Below, in pieces: positions 34,439 through 44,539 of a stretch of DNA of 64,000 nucleotides. The DNA is from Eurosta solidaginis (lineage: Eukaryota; Arthropoda; Insecta; Diptera; Tephritidae): NCBI RefSeq assembly GCF_040869045.1, contig NC_090321.1, positions 75,239,183 through 75,303,182 on the forward strand, written 5' to 3'. The position numbers and the translations under genes are program-made. The notes under the pieces were generated by a model that did not search any database, was not told the origin of the DNA, and saw nothing but the letters and a program-made list of their open reading frames with translations. Within the stretch, counting starts at the first letter, position 1. Each line of letters starts with the position of its first letter.

Positions 34439-37261
34439 GTGTCTCCCCTCACTATCAAAGCCCAAAATCACAGACGTCTGAAATGCCTTCAGGTGAATCT
34501 TCACCTTGCCAATGCAGCCTCAGACGACCTAATTAAAAAATTTGCAGAAGAAGGTCTGGGAATAGCCTGCATCCAGGAGCCCTGGATTCAACACGGTGCC
34601 GTAAAAGGCCTGAACAGTTCTGATGGTACGTTAATTTATGCCACCAGTTCTCGCCCAAGAGCGGCGATGCTTTTAAGCAACAAACTAATGTTTCTTCCCC
34701 TTTTACAGTTTATGACGGCTGATCTCGTAGCAGTTTGGGCTAAAATTCCAACCCCAAGAGGCGAACAAGAGGCAATCTTGGTCTCTGCCTACTTTCCGGG
34801 GGAGGAAGAAACGGCCCCAACAACCGAAACAATAGCCCTCAGCAAATACTGTCAGCAGAGTGGTACGCCATGGATCCTCTGCTGTGACGCAAATTCCCAT
34901 CATATAACATGGGGTAGTACGAACATCAACAACAGGGGTGAGTACCTCCTTGAGTTTATCAGTAGTAATAATATAAGCATTATCAATCGGGGCAATGAAC
35001 CCACCTTTGTAAATGCTATTAGAGGGGAAGTTTTAGATCTTACTCTGTGCAGCCATAATATGGCCAGCAACGTCACTAACTGGCATGTTTCAGGAGAGGA
35101 ATCAATGTCGGACCACAAACACATTGTATTCGACATTGGTCACTTTCTGGAACACATGCCAGCTTTTAGAAATCCCAGGAAAACGAACTGAGAGCTTTTC
35201 CGTTTTATTATTGAGGAAGCTGGTAACAGCTGTCAGCGACCTATAACCACCGTGCAGGAGCTTGAGAAGGAAGCTGGACAGCTCCACTCAGACATTAAAA
35301 CAGCTTTCAATGAGAGCTGCCCCCAAGGAAAGATACGTACACAACGTGATGTGCCTTGGTGGAACAAAAAGCTTGGGCAGCTAAGATGCCAGGCTAGGAA
35401 GCTGTTCAATAAAGCGAGAGCTACGGGCGACTGGGATTCATACAAAGTCGCTCTAACATCTTACAATAAAGAACTTAGGAAATCTAAAAGGGCTACCTGG
35501 AGAGAACACTGTGAAAAGATTAATGATCTTCCAGCAGCGGTTAGACTACAAAAAGCCCTTTCTAGAGATGACAGAAATGTAATTGGCACGTTGAAAAAAA
35601 CAGATGGGAGCTACGCCACGCGGCCGGGCAAACTATTACTCGAAACACACTTTCCTGGCTGCACAGCAGGCTATCAATCACCACCTATAATGGCAGATTT
35701 GCTAACCATCAGTGGTAATGAAAAAAGCCTAGCAACAAAGCTCACCACTGTGAAACGAGTGCAATGGGCTCTGTCTAATTTCAGCCCATTCAAGTCACCA
35801 GGACCGGATGGGGGCTACCCTTGTCTGTTACAGCAAGGGATAAAGCATATAGCCCCAGTCCTTTCCACTTTATATAAGGCATCACTACTGCTCGGCCATA
35901 TCCCGAGCAGGTGGACAGAGGTTAAGGTAGTATTCTTACCAAAGCCAGGGAAGCCCGAGCAACTGTCCTCGTCGCATCGACCAATAAGCCTGAGCTCGTT
36001 TCTCCTAAAAGGTATGGAGAAAATCTTAGATCAGCATATCAGGGAGGTCAATCTAAATAAACTCCCTCTGTGAAGGAATCAGTTCGCCTACCAGTCAGGG
36101 AAATCCACGGAGACGGCTATTCATAGTCTCATGGTAAAAATCGAAAAGGCTTTAGAGTCAAAAAATAAAGCCCTCTGCGCTTTTATTGATATATCAGGGG
36201 CTTTCGATAACACAACACATCAAGCTATCGAACAAGCTATGATTGACAAGGACATAAGCCCTATAATAATACGATGGGTGCTTTCTATGTTAAAAAGTAG
36301 AAAAATCCATTTGGAACTGGGAGGGACAACTGAATCAATTGCGGCCACAAGAGGCTGCCCACAAGGAGGTGTGCTCTCCCCTCTCCTGTGGACCCTGGTC
36401 ATTGATGACCTCCTTCAATTAATGAAAACCAACACACAAGGATATGCAGATGACCTAGTTATTTGCATCACAGGGATGCACGAAGATACAAAATCAGATC
36501 GTTGTTGCATGCCCTTTGCATCATAGAGACGTGGTGCGATACCAAAGGATTATCTATAAATCCTAACAAAACTGTTATAGTACCTTTCACCCGGAGAAGG
36601 AAAGTATCCATCCCAGAACCATCCCTGGGTGGTACAAAAATACAATTCTCAATTGGGGCTAAATATCTAGGGGTCACACTGGATAGAACCCTCACGTGGA
36701 ATGCTCATTTGGATGCTATCCTAAACAAGGCAACAAGAGCTTTCTTCGCCTGTACTCGTCTCTACGGCAAAACATGTCCAAAATGGTATATTGGACATTT
36801 AATACTGTCGTAAGGCCAATAGTCACCTATGCTTCTCTAGTTTGGTGGCATAAGGCCACGCAAAGAAAGGCAACGGCTAAACTAAGCAAACTGCATCGAT
36901 TAGTTTGCGTTGGCATAACGGGTGCGATGAGAACTCCTCCTGCTGACGCACTTAGTGCTTTAGTGGGAATACCTCCCTTCCTATTCTGATAGAGAAAGAG
37001 GCAACACTAGGTGACTAAGACTTCCAAATATTTCTGAGTTGAAGGAAGGAAAGTAATATGAAAGTAATAAGAAAATTCATAGGAAATCCCTCAATACAAC
37101 TGCGTGACGTAATGTCCCCTAAGCTCAGAATCTCACGGAACTTTGAAGTGTCCATTGTAGACAGGACCCACTGGGAAATAGGGAATCCTTATAACGACCC
37201 TGACTCAGAGGTCTGGTACACGGATGGATCGAAATTCGATGACGGAAGAACAGGAGCTGGC

Positions 37262-37467
37262 TCCTCATGGAACTTGGGGGTAGGGAGGGAGGGAATGGCC
37301 TGAAGGTTTAATGTGGCCACATAAATCGTTCCCGAGATGGTCGGGCTAGCACCTTAATGGTGCTATGGTACCGGAGCGTACCGGATTTGTATCCGGCAAA
37401 GGGCCATCACATCGATAACACTCCCCAAAACCTTCGGGGAGCAACCTTATCGCTACAACAACAACAA
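37262..37467 (+). mobile_element. 206-bp SINE-like insertion with (CAA)n tail
   Basis: CAGGAGCTGGC occurs at 37251-37261 and 37468-37478, and the RNase H frame continues across it, so the boundaries are exact. The insert has no reading frame or obvious tRNA-type promoter boxes and ends tatcgctacaacaacaac, close to the 3' end of the jockey fragment at 11250. It could be a SINE using jockey machinery or the end of another LINE. Confidence 0.85.
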
Positions 37468-37789
37468 CAGGAGCTGGCATCTATGGGCCAAACTTCAAAA
37501 AATCGATACCAATGGGATGTTACCCCACCATATTTCAGACAGAAATTCATGCAATAGAGGTCTGTTGTAGAGAATGTCTGTGGAGAGGTTCAACATCGAA
37601 GAGCATCTACATTATGTCGGACAGCCAGGCGGCACTGCGTGCCTTGCAATCCTACACAGTTACATCTAAGCTAGTGGATGAATGCACTGAAATCCTTAAT
37701 GCCCTGGGGGCCAAAAACAAGGTTTTGTTGGGATGGGTTCCCGGACATCAGGGACATGAAGGTAATGAACATGCAGATTACCTAGCAAA

Positions 37790-37802
37790 TCAACAACAAC
37801 AA
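37790..37802 (+). mobile_element. 13-nt micro-insertion flanked by a 9-bp duplication
   Basis: CCTAGCAAA occurs at 37781-37789 and 37803-37811 and brackets tcaacaacaacaa. Removing 22 nt (insert plus one duplication copy) returns the RNase H frame to register. It looks like an almost completely 5'-truncated retroposon carrying only its (CAA)n tail. Confidence 0.7.
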
Positions 37803-38338
37803 CCTAGCAAAGCAGGGTGCTACATCGGCATTCTATGGTCCACATCCCTTTTGTGGACTCACAAAACCACACCCGGGAAATTATAAGTAACTGGGAAACT
37901 AAACAATTCAGACGTCACTGGATTGATTGCCCAGGACAAAGGCAGGCCAAACTGCCGGCAACGAAAGTATCAGCCAAACTCATTCACCGAAGCAGGGAGG
38001 ACCTAAGAACTCTTACTGGGTACTACATGGGATACTGCGGTCTACAATATGACCTAAGTAAATTAAATCTATGTGATACCCAAATTTGTCGTTTCTGCGA
38101 GCTGGATGATGAAACGCCGGTTCACATTCTCTGCGAATGCCTCGCTCTAGCCAGGCAGAGACTATCCCATCTAGGTGGTGGGACTCTTAATCCCTATGCG
38201 ATATGGAGTAAAAAGCCTGAAGAGGTGCTTAGATACATCAAGAGCCTCCAGATACAAAATTAGGCTGAAAGGTCTTGCACAATACATCTGCACAAAGGTC
38301 GCAATGTTTCCAGGCCTATTAATAATAATACTAATAAC

Positions 38339-38880
38339 TCTACTTTGTTTTCTATAAATTGTATTGTCACCGGGTCTCGAACTATGTGCTAAGTTACAAG
38401 TCTCTAGGTAACCGGGAAGTTAGTTAAAAATGGATTGAAAGATTCCCAAATTAAAATTAATTTTCCGAATATCTCGATCCATACGCCACCTAGCGGAATT
38501 CTTTTGATAAAATATTGCATTGTCACCGGGTTCTGACTTACCGCTCAAGTTTCATATCTCCAGCTCACAGGGAAGTTACTCAAAAATCGATTGCAATTTG
38601 GGATTTTCGTTTATCTCGATACGTCTGCCACCTGGCGGCATTTTGTTTTCCACGAATTGTAGTGCCACCGACTCGCAAACTATGTGCTAAGTTTCTAGTC
38701 TCTGGATTACCGAGAAGTTAGTCAAAAGTCGATCGCAAAATTTCCATCTTAAAATAAATTTTCTGTATATCTCGATCCGTGCGCCACCTAGCGGATTTTT
38801 TTCACTTGCATTGTAATGTCTCTCAGATATCAACTATGTTCTAAGTATCAAGTGTCCAGCTCAAGAAGTTACCGAAAAAG
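38339..38880. repeat. Degenerate tandem array, right half
   Basis: Starts tactttgttttctataaattg, which matches the position in the unit about 15-17 bases after the point where the array broke off at 6647. It holds about three worn units with cacctagcgg boxes. It is the continuation of 5640-6647. Confidence 0.78.
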
Positions 38881-38934
38881 ACTTTTCCGTGGGTCAAAAA
38901 TTCGTATGGAAATGAGGGGACAAACATGAAAGCG

Positions 38935-39518
38935 ACTTAATATAAAGGTAATAAAAAGGGATGAAACATGGTGATTGGATTGGTTTTTTGACGCTAAATA
39001 TAACTTTGGAAAAAACTTTGTAAAATGGGTGTGACGCCTACCATATTAAGTGGAAGAAAATGAAAAAGCTCTGCAGGGCGAAATCAAAAGCCCTTGGAAT
39101 CATGGCAGGAATACTGTTCGTGGTATTACATATATTTACCAACAGATGATGTTCTGTGTCAACCCTGGTCCACATTTTGGTCGATATCTCGGAAACGCCT
39201 TTAAAGGCCACTTCCTTTTAAAATACTCTTTAATACCTTTCATTTGATACCCATGTCATACAAACACATTCCAGGGTTGCTCTAGGTTCATTTTCTTACA
39301 TGTTGATTTTCCCTTGACAAAGGATGAAGAAAACTCATTCCAAAAAACGTCCCCACCCTTGGTCTACAATTTGGTCGGTATTTCCCAAACGTATGTGATA
39401 TGGAATTAAAAACCACTTATAAACCATCTACGAAACCCTACGAAACCAACGCAGTTAAGCTCTCAGCTGAGTATTCAATGTTCGGTTACACCCGAACTTA
39501 GCCTTCCTTACTTGTTTC
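38935..39518. repeat. Dispersed repeat related to 165-635, with terminus module
   Basis: Bases 38955-39180 match 165-400. One worn 130-bp-type unit follows. It ends with the ctcagctgag...ttcggttacacccgaa module at 39455-39515, the same terminus as in the palindrome at the window start. Confidence 0.65.
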
Positions 39519-39896
39519 ATAATGTAACCTTTTCCTCCATACAAAGTGAAATTTTTTCCTTTTCTATATGGAAGAAAACCTGAAACTTTTCGGAATAAGC
39601 GTGAAAAATCAATTTGAACTTTGGGAGACCTAGTATAACTTGTACAAATTCTACTTTTTTTAAACTAAGATTGATTGGTTACTATAGCTCAAAAAAAATT
39701 GAGAGATTTCAAATAAAAAGTTAGAAATATTCGTAAAATTTTTTCGAAAATGTTTTCGAGATTGGTTTCCATAGTTTCAGTTACAAAATTCATAAACGCT
39801 TTTTCTTAAAATTTATAAAACAAAAAAGGACTTAATTGGCGAAATTTTAAAGAAAAATCCACTGGTATTTTTGTGTTCGCTACTGTATGTACATAC
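39519..39896 (-). other. Probable intron of the host gene
   Basis: AT-rich with no element recognised. It begins, reading on the minus strand, with a strong donor GTATGT at 39891-39896. Confidence 0.5.
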
Positions 39897-40223
39897 CTTT
39901 CCCGTGAGTTTTGTGTTGATTTGGTGGTTGCACTTGCTGCAACGGCAGCTACGGTTATATTAGATGGTGCAATTAATGCTGATACACCGCCGTTACTTCC
40001 GTTAGTAGAACCACAATCAATATTCGATCTAGTCAAAATAGCGCCGGCATCTAAACTATGCGATTTTCGATGATTTGAAATCAATGCATTTGATGTATGT
40101 GGCTGTTGCTTTCGTTGCTCTCCACAATTATTTGATAAATTTACTGAATTTTGTTGTTGTTGTTGTGCTGCTGCTGAATTATAAAAACTCCGCAAAGTAG
40201 AGGCATCCATAGATTGACGTGCA
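39897..40223 (-). CDS. Candidate host-gene exon, low-complexity protein (exon B)
   Basis: A 327-bp minus-strand exon with an acceptor AG before 40223 and a donor AAAG/GTATGT after 39897. It reads SMDASTLRSFYNSAAA, a five-Gln run, QPHTSNALISNHRKSHSLDA, and an Ala/Thr-rich stretch. Entry and exit are both phase 2, and it joins in frame to exon A across an intron of about 92 bp. No domain is recognised; composition resembles disordered segments of fly signalling or cytoskeletal proteins, with RKSHSLD a possible phosphorylation-type motif. No transposon signature is seen. The acceptor has a weak pyrimidine tract. Other exons must lie beyond this stretch. Confidence 0.62.
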
Positions 40224-40315
40224 CTTTATAAAATACGAGTAAATAGTTTTAGATGTTTAAATCATTCATACAAACATACAAATATTAAACAATAAAAATT
40301 ATCAAGTGTTATTAC

Positions 40316-40528
40316 CTTTGCAGGTGAGGACGGTCTTTCGGCCCTCTCAACTGTTGTGATCCATAGCCGCTAGCATGTGGTGAAATTTGTGGCATATTTC
40401 GTTGATGGTTTTGTTGTTGAGATATTTTGTGGACTGTTTCTTGTATTTGGACCATTGTTGCTGAGGTGGGTTGCGCTGTTTGATCATGTGGTAAACTTTG
40501 TAACAACTGGCTAGGACAGGAGCCCGAA
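40316..40528 (-). CDS. Candidate host-gene exon, low-complexity protein (exon A)
   Basis: A 213-bp minus-strand exon between acceptor TTTTTCAG (40529-40536) and donor AAAG/GTAATA (40310-40315). It reads SGSCPSQLLQSLPHDQTAQP, then a Gln/Asn-rich part (HKISQQQNHQRNMPQISPH) and RGPKDRPHLQ. It enters and leaves in phase 2, matching exon B. Two adjacent open frames with strong splice sites in matching phase are unlikely by chance, so I read it as part of a real gene that I cannot name. Confidence 0.65.
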
Positions 40529-40698
40529 CTGAAAAATAATATGTATAACATATGTACATAAATTAATTAAGCAAAACAAAGGAACAAAGCTAAACCCTCC
40601 AGAGATCATTGTAAAGTGTATAATAAGCATTACGACAAACCGGCGCCTTTTGAAATTTCTCTTTGCAAAAATCATAACTATTGAACCATTGAAGATAT

Positions 40699-41242
40699 TG
40701 TGACGAATATTAGCATCACCAAGCTGATACTAAATAAATAATGAGGCAACAATAAAAAAACATGAAGCAGCCGAGTGGCTAGGTGGTATAGGTGGTATAT
40801 ACATGAATACATCAATCATTATTTACACACATATATAAAAGGCAACGAAGAGATATTTCATGCACACGCTTGTGGTCATCACCCGGAGTAGTTGCTCACG
40901 CATACACACGCATATGACTATGAGAAACGCATAAACTACAAATATACATGTATATAGCGCTAATAACCAAGCAAGGGATACAATTGTTCTTGACCAAAGG
41001 TTCGCGAAATGACCAGACCTTAGGAGAAATGGATGAACGAGAAAACTGAGAGCATAAAAGCAGCGCAAGCTGAGGAATCAGTAATCAGTTTGATTTAAAC
41101 ACGCAATTAGTTGTGAAGTATAAGTAGTCTAATAAAGACCATTTTGCATTACTGAATATCGGAGTTATTTATTCGACAATTTAGCGATTCGAACGTTAGC
41201 AGAAGGTTGCAAATAAGCGGAATTTTCCCGAAATTCGTTACA
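40699..41242 (+). mobile_element. Solo LTR (copy 1)
   Basis: Starts TGTGACGAATATTAG and ends AAATTCGTTACA, with ATAT on both sides (40695-40698, 41243-41246) as a 4-bp target duplication. It contains a TATA-like cataaaagcagcgc near 41052 and a polyadenylation signal taataaagacc near 41129. Same family as 46992-47463 and the reversed 50373-50872. It lies 170 bases from the candidate host exon. Confidence 0.88.
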
Positions 41243-41384
41243 ATATTTTAAAGATATAAACTGAATATGAAAGGCAATTGTTCGGACCTTCCATATTTGT
41301 GACAGCAATAAGATGCTTCACAATAGGTTAGGTTGCGTAGAACTTTTTTAAACTTTTACGTTTTTATGAGGTATCTAATATTAA

Positions 41385-41935
41385 CCCAGATATGCCGAGC
41401 GTACTACATGTAATACACCTGTTATTTTCAAAATATTTCGTAAACAGTAATTTAAACTGCATTTTTTAATATCAAAAATGCGAGTTTTGTGAAATTGTCA
41501 AAAGTGTGAAGATGTCGCGTAATCGGTAAGAAAAAAATATTTAAGCCTATTTTGTTCTGTTTTTTGTATATTTTATTAAAAATAGTTGTAGAAATTGAGG
41601 TACAGCGGTAGTGGAAGTGTAAAACCCAATTATATGTGATTTTTGTTGATTTATTTGCTGGCGTACTACATGTAGTACGCTCGGCACTAGAGTAAAAAAA
41701 AAATAAAAAAAAGAACACATTTTTTAACTTTAAATGAAATAATAAGTACTCTAGAAGAATAAAAACGATTTTTCCTATATGACCAAAAATGACTACTTTT
41801 TCCTTGTGTATGTGCCGAGCGTACTACATGTAGTACACCCTACAAAATCGTTTAAAAAATATTTTATGTTAAAAGAACGGTATTAAATAAAATTGTGGAA
41901 ATTGCTTTACCAGGAGGTCCGTCGGCATATCTGGG
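41385..41935. mobile_element. piggyBac-type MITE
   Basis: Inverted ends CCCAGATATGCCGA flanked by TTAA on both sides (41381-41384, 41936-41939), the target signature of piggyBac. 551 bp with no gene. The palindrome GTACTACATGTAGTAC, or a close variant, occurs three times (about 41402, 41664, 41821), each next to a GCCGAGC-type word. Confidence 0.88.
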
Positions 41936-42112
41936 TTAAATTTGAATATTCATTAATATTCGTCATTTAATCTATATATATAAAAAGAAGTGTACATTTT
42001 GATTGTCACTCCATAACTCGAGATCGGCTCGACAGATTGCCATGAAATTTTTAGGAAAGATACAGGAAGGAGAGATGATGGTTAGTTGATTTTGAAATCC
42101 CAAATCGGTTTA

Positions 42113-42114
<2 letters not shown>

Positions 42115-42152
<38 letters not shown>
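42115..42152. repeat. (TA)n microsatellite
   Basis: About 19 TA dinucleotides in a row inside the Helitron. Confidence 0.95.
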
Positions 42153-42159
<7 letters not shown>

Positions 42160-42274
42160 CAAATTCTGTGTGTGTGTTCGCTATGGAAACGTATTTCCCA
42201 CACATCAATCATCACCAAATTTTGGTTATGGGTTCCTTCGATCAACGGGAAGGTTTGAGGCTAAAAATAATTTC

Positions 42275-43420
42275 GATATATAAAAGGGGTGTGGCACCTC
42301 CCATACAAATGGAATCTTTGGTACTGCATACCTTTGAAGGTATACATGCCAGAACATTGAAATTCAATGAGGAGTTATATGAGGTCAATCCCTAACACCA
42401 TCAAGAAAATGCGGAATTTGGAGAAAGGGGGCGTGGCACCTCCCATACAAATGGAATCTTTAGTAATGCATAACTTTGAAGGTATGCATGCCAGAACATT
42501 GAAATTCAGTAAGGAGTTATATGAGGTCAATCCCTAACACCACCAAGAAAAGGCGGAATTGGGAAAAAAGGGGCGTGGAGCCTCCCATTCAAATGGAATC
42601 TTTGGTACTGCATAACATTGAAGGTATACATGCCAGAACATTGAAATTCAGTAAGGAGTTATATGAGGTCAATCCCTAACACCACCAAGAAAATGCGGAA
42701 TTGGGAAAAAGGGGGCGTGGAACCTCCCATCCAAATGGAATCTTAGGTACTGCATAACTTTGAAGGTATAGATGCCAGAACATTGAAATTCAGTAAGGAG
42801 TTATATGAGGTCAATCCCTAACACCATCAAGAAAATGCGGAACTTGGAAAAAGGGGGCGTGGCACCTCCCATACAAATGGAATCTTTAGTAATGCATAAC
42901 TTTGAAGGTATGCATGCCAGAACATTGAAATTCAGTAAGGAGTTATATGAGGTCAATCCCTAACACCACCAAGAAAAGGCGGAATTGGGAAAAAGGGGGC
43001 GTGGGACCTCCCATTCAAATGGAATCTTTGATACTGCATAACTTTGAAGGTATACATGCCAGAACATTGAAATTCAGTAAGGAGTTATATGAGGTCAATC
43101 CCTAACACCACCAAGAAAATGCGGAATTGGGAAAAAGGGGGCGTGGAACCTCCCATTCAAATGGAATCTTTGGTACTGCATAACTTTGAAGGTATAGATG
43201 CCAAAACATTGAAATTCAGTAAGGAGTTATTTGAGGTCAATCGTTAACACCACCAAGAAAATACGGAATTGGAAAAAGGGCGCGTGGCACCTCCCATAAA
43301 AATGGAATATATTATACTGCATATATCTGGATGTCGTAATGGTAGGATAATTAAAATTGGTAAGGAGCTATGTGACGTTAAGTCCTAAAACCTCCAGTAA
43401 AATGTGGAACGGGGAAAAAC
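42275..43420. repeat. 142-bp tandem array in the Helitron, about 8 copies
   Basis: The block gcgtgg...cctcccat recurs at about 42431, 42573, 42716, 42857, 42999, 43141 and 43282, a period of 141-142 bp. The last unit is the most diverged. Each contains aacattgaaattcag and gaggtcaatccctaacacc. Confidence 0.92.
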
Positions 43421-43695
43421 TATGGCTGCCGTACAAACTTAAGTTATTTTAACACCTAAAGTTTGACCGCATTGTTGAGTTTTGCTGTTATGCCTTTTGG
43501 ACGTTTAGTAATCTGCCGCTGTTAAAAAAATTGTTTAGCTTCTTCAGTCTATCTACATCTTCTATAAAAATCAAATTCTGTGTGTGTGTTCCCTATGAAA
43601 ACGTGTTTGCTATACTTCGATCATCACCAAATTTTGGCTCGAGGTTCCTTCGATCAAGACGAAAGTTTTTCATATTTCATAATTAAGAATTTTAA

Positions 43696-43991
43696 ATTTA
43701 AATGTTTTTGTTTTTTGGCTATGCGAAAGAACTATCTTAGCTCCTAAAAATGATCATGTTAACAAAATCAATGATCGCTTTCAAAATCAATTTCCTGGTG
43801 AAGTGACGAAATATAAATCGATCGACACAGTTACAAATGAAGATAAAATTGTAAATGAATTTCTATACTCCTTAGAACCAAAAGGAATGCCTGCGCATAT
43901 ATCAACTTTGAAAATTGGCTCACCAGTCATGCTTCTTCGGAATGTAATCAAAGCAACAATCATCAGCGGTAAAAGCAATACAATAATATAA
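43696..43991 (+). pseudogene. Helitron helicase C-terminal remnant
   Basis: Reads PKNDHVNKIND, FPGEVTKYKSIDTVTNEDK, EFLYSLEPKGMPAHISTLKI and SPVMLLRNV. These match the C-terminal end of Pif1-type helicases of Helitrons (LNSLEPPGMPPH-like block). About 95 residues survive of a protein usually over 1,000 long. The end is truncated at TAA near 43991. Confidence 0.8.
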
Positions 43992-44139
43992 AATAAGATA
44001 CAATAAGATACAAGAATAAAATGTTTTAACAGAAAATTTCACCAAATATGCGTACAAAATTCAATTCAATTTACAGAACAATAAATTAAATTATCAACAA
44101 ACAAAACAGAAAAAATAACGCAACATCCATTCGATCTCG

Positions 44140-44169
44140 GGCGTTACAACGTGCGCCTGGTAAAGCTAG
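44140..44169 (+). other. Helitron 3' hairpin and CTAG end
   Basis: Stem GGCG/CGCC with a ten-base loop, then CTGGTAAAG and the terminal CTAG. The stem is short (4 bp), so support comes mainly from position and the CTAG end. Confidence 0.65.
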
Positions 44170-44539
44170 TTATTTAATAATTTTATATTCTTCTTTTTAA
44201 GCAACCACTTCTTTAACTTTTGCTATTGTGTTACCTTTCAATTGTTTGATTTGTTTTAATCCGATTCCACCGAGCCCTTTTTTGTATGTTAAGTGGTTAT
44301 AAGTTAATGCCACTTAATTTTTTTTTTTTTTTGGAGATTGTATCATTTATACTTGGATACCTACTCATATCATCGTTTACCTACAATTACTTGGAATTGA
44401 ATACAACATTCTTGGAATACATTTGGTTTATGGAGACTTAGTTTCTCTGCCATTGATTTAAGGTTCAAAAAAAAAAAAGAACTGGCCTGTCAATATAGAG
44501 CTCACATATGCTGAATGTGTCCATAGTTTTAGCAGAACT
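44170..44539. other. No gene seen
   Basis: AT-rich with a long T-run near 44320 and an A-run near 44468 that may be LINE or retroposon tails. No reading frame or element end was recognised. Confidence 0.35.

Larger units (their letters stand above)
34439..38263 (+). pseudogene. LOA-type ORF2 (endonuclease, RT, RNase H)
   Basis: The endonuclease occupies about 34470-35190 (LQVNLHLANAASDDL, ACIQEPWI, CCDANSHHITWGS, SDHKHIVFDI). A TGA at 35189-35191 and another at 36071-36073 break the frame. The RT has FKSPGPDGG, FIDISGAFDN, GCPQGGVLSP and the catalytic GYADDLVIC near 36440. A frameshift near 36490 leads to KYLGVTLDRTLTWNAHL. RNase H begins near 37210 (VWYTDGSKFDDGRTGAG), is split by a SINE-like insertion, and continues with YIMSDSQAALRAL and GWVPGHQGHEGNEHAD. 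A 22-nt net insertion near 37790 shifts the frame before the C-terminal zinc motif (CRFC...HILCEC). Confidence 0.85.
32871..38338 (+). mobile_element. LOA-clade LINE
   Basis: Two ORFs in the order of LOA elements: an ORF1 with an acidic/proline C-terminus and an ORF2 with endonuclease, reverse transcriptase and RNase H, ending in a short UTR and a taataataa tail at 38318-38335. RNase H in a dipteran LINE fits the LOA or I groups, and the ORF1 resembles LOA ORF1. Several stops and frameshifts make it inactive. The 3' end abuts the split tandem array. The 5' end is not defined. Confidence 0.8.
41971..44169 (+). mobile_element. Helitron, non-autonomous, with helicase remnant
   Basis: Starts TCTATATATATAAAAAG after an A and ends CTAG before a T, the A/T insertion rule of Helitrons. 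A short hairpin (GGCG...CGCC, 44140-44157) lies 9 nt before CTAG. The body holds an AT microsatellite, a 142-bp tandem array and a piece of the helicase C-terminus at about 43700-43991. The Rep domain is absent. Bases near 43560-43670 repeat the start of the element (about 42145-42260). Confidence 0.82.
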
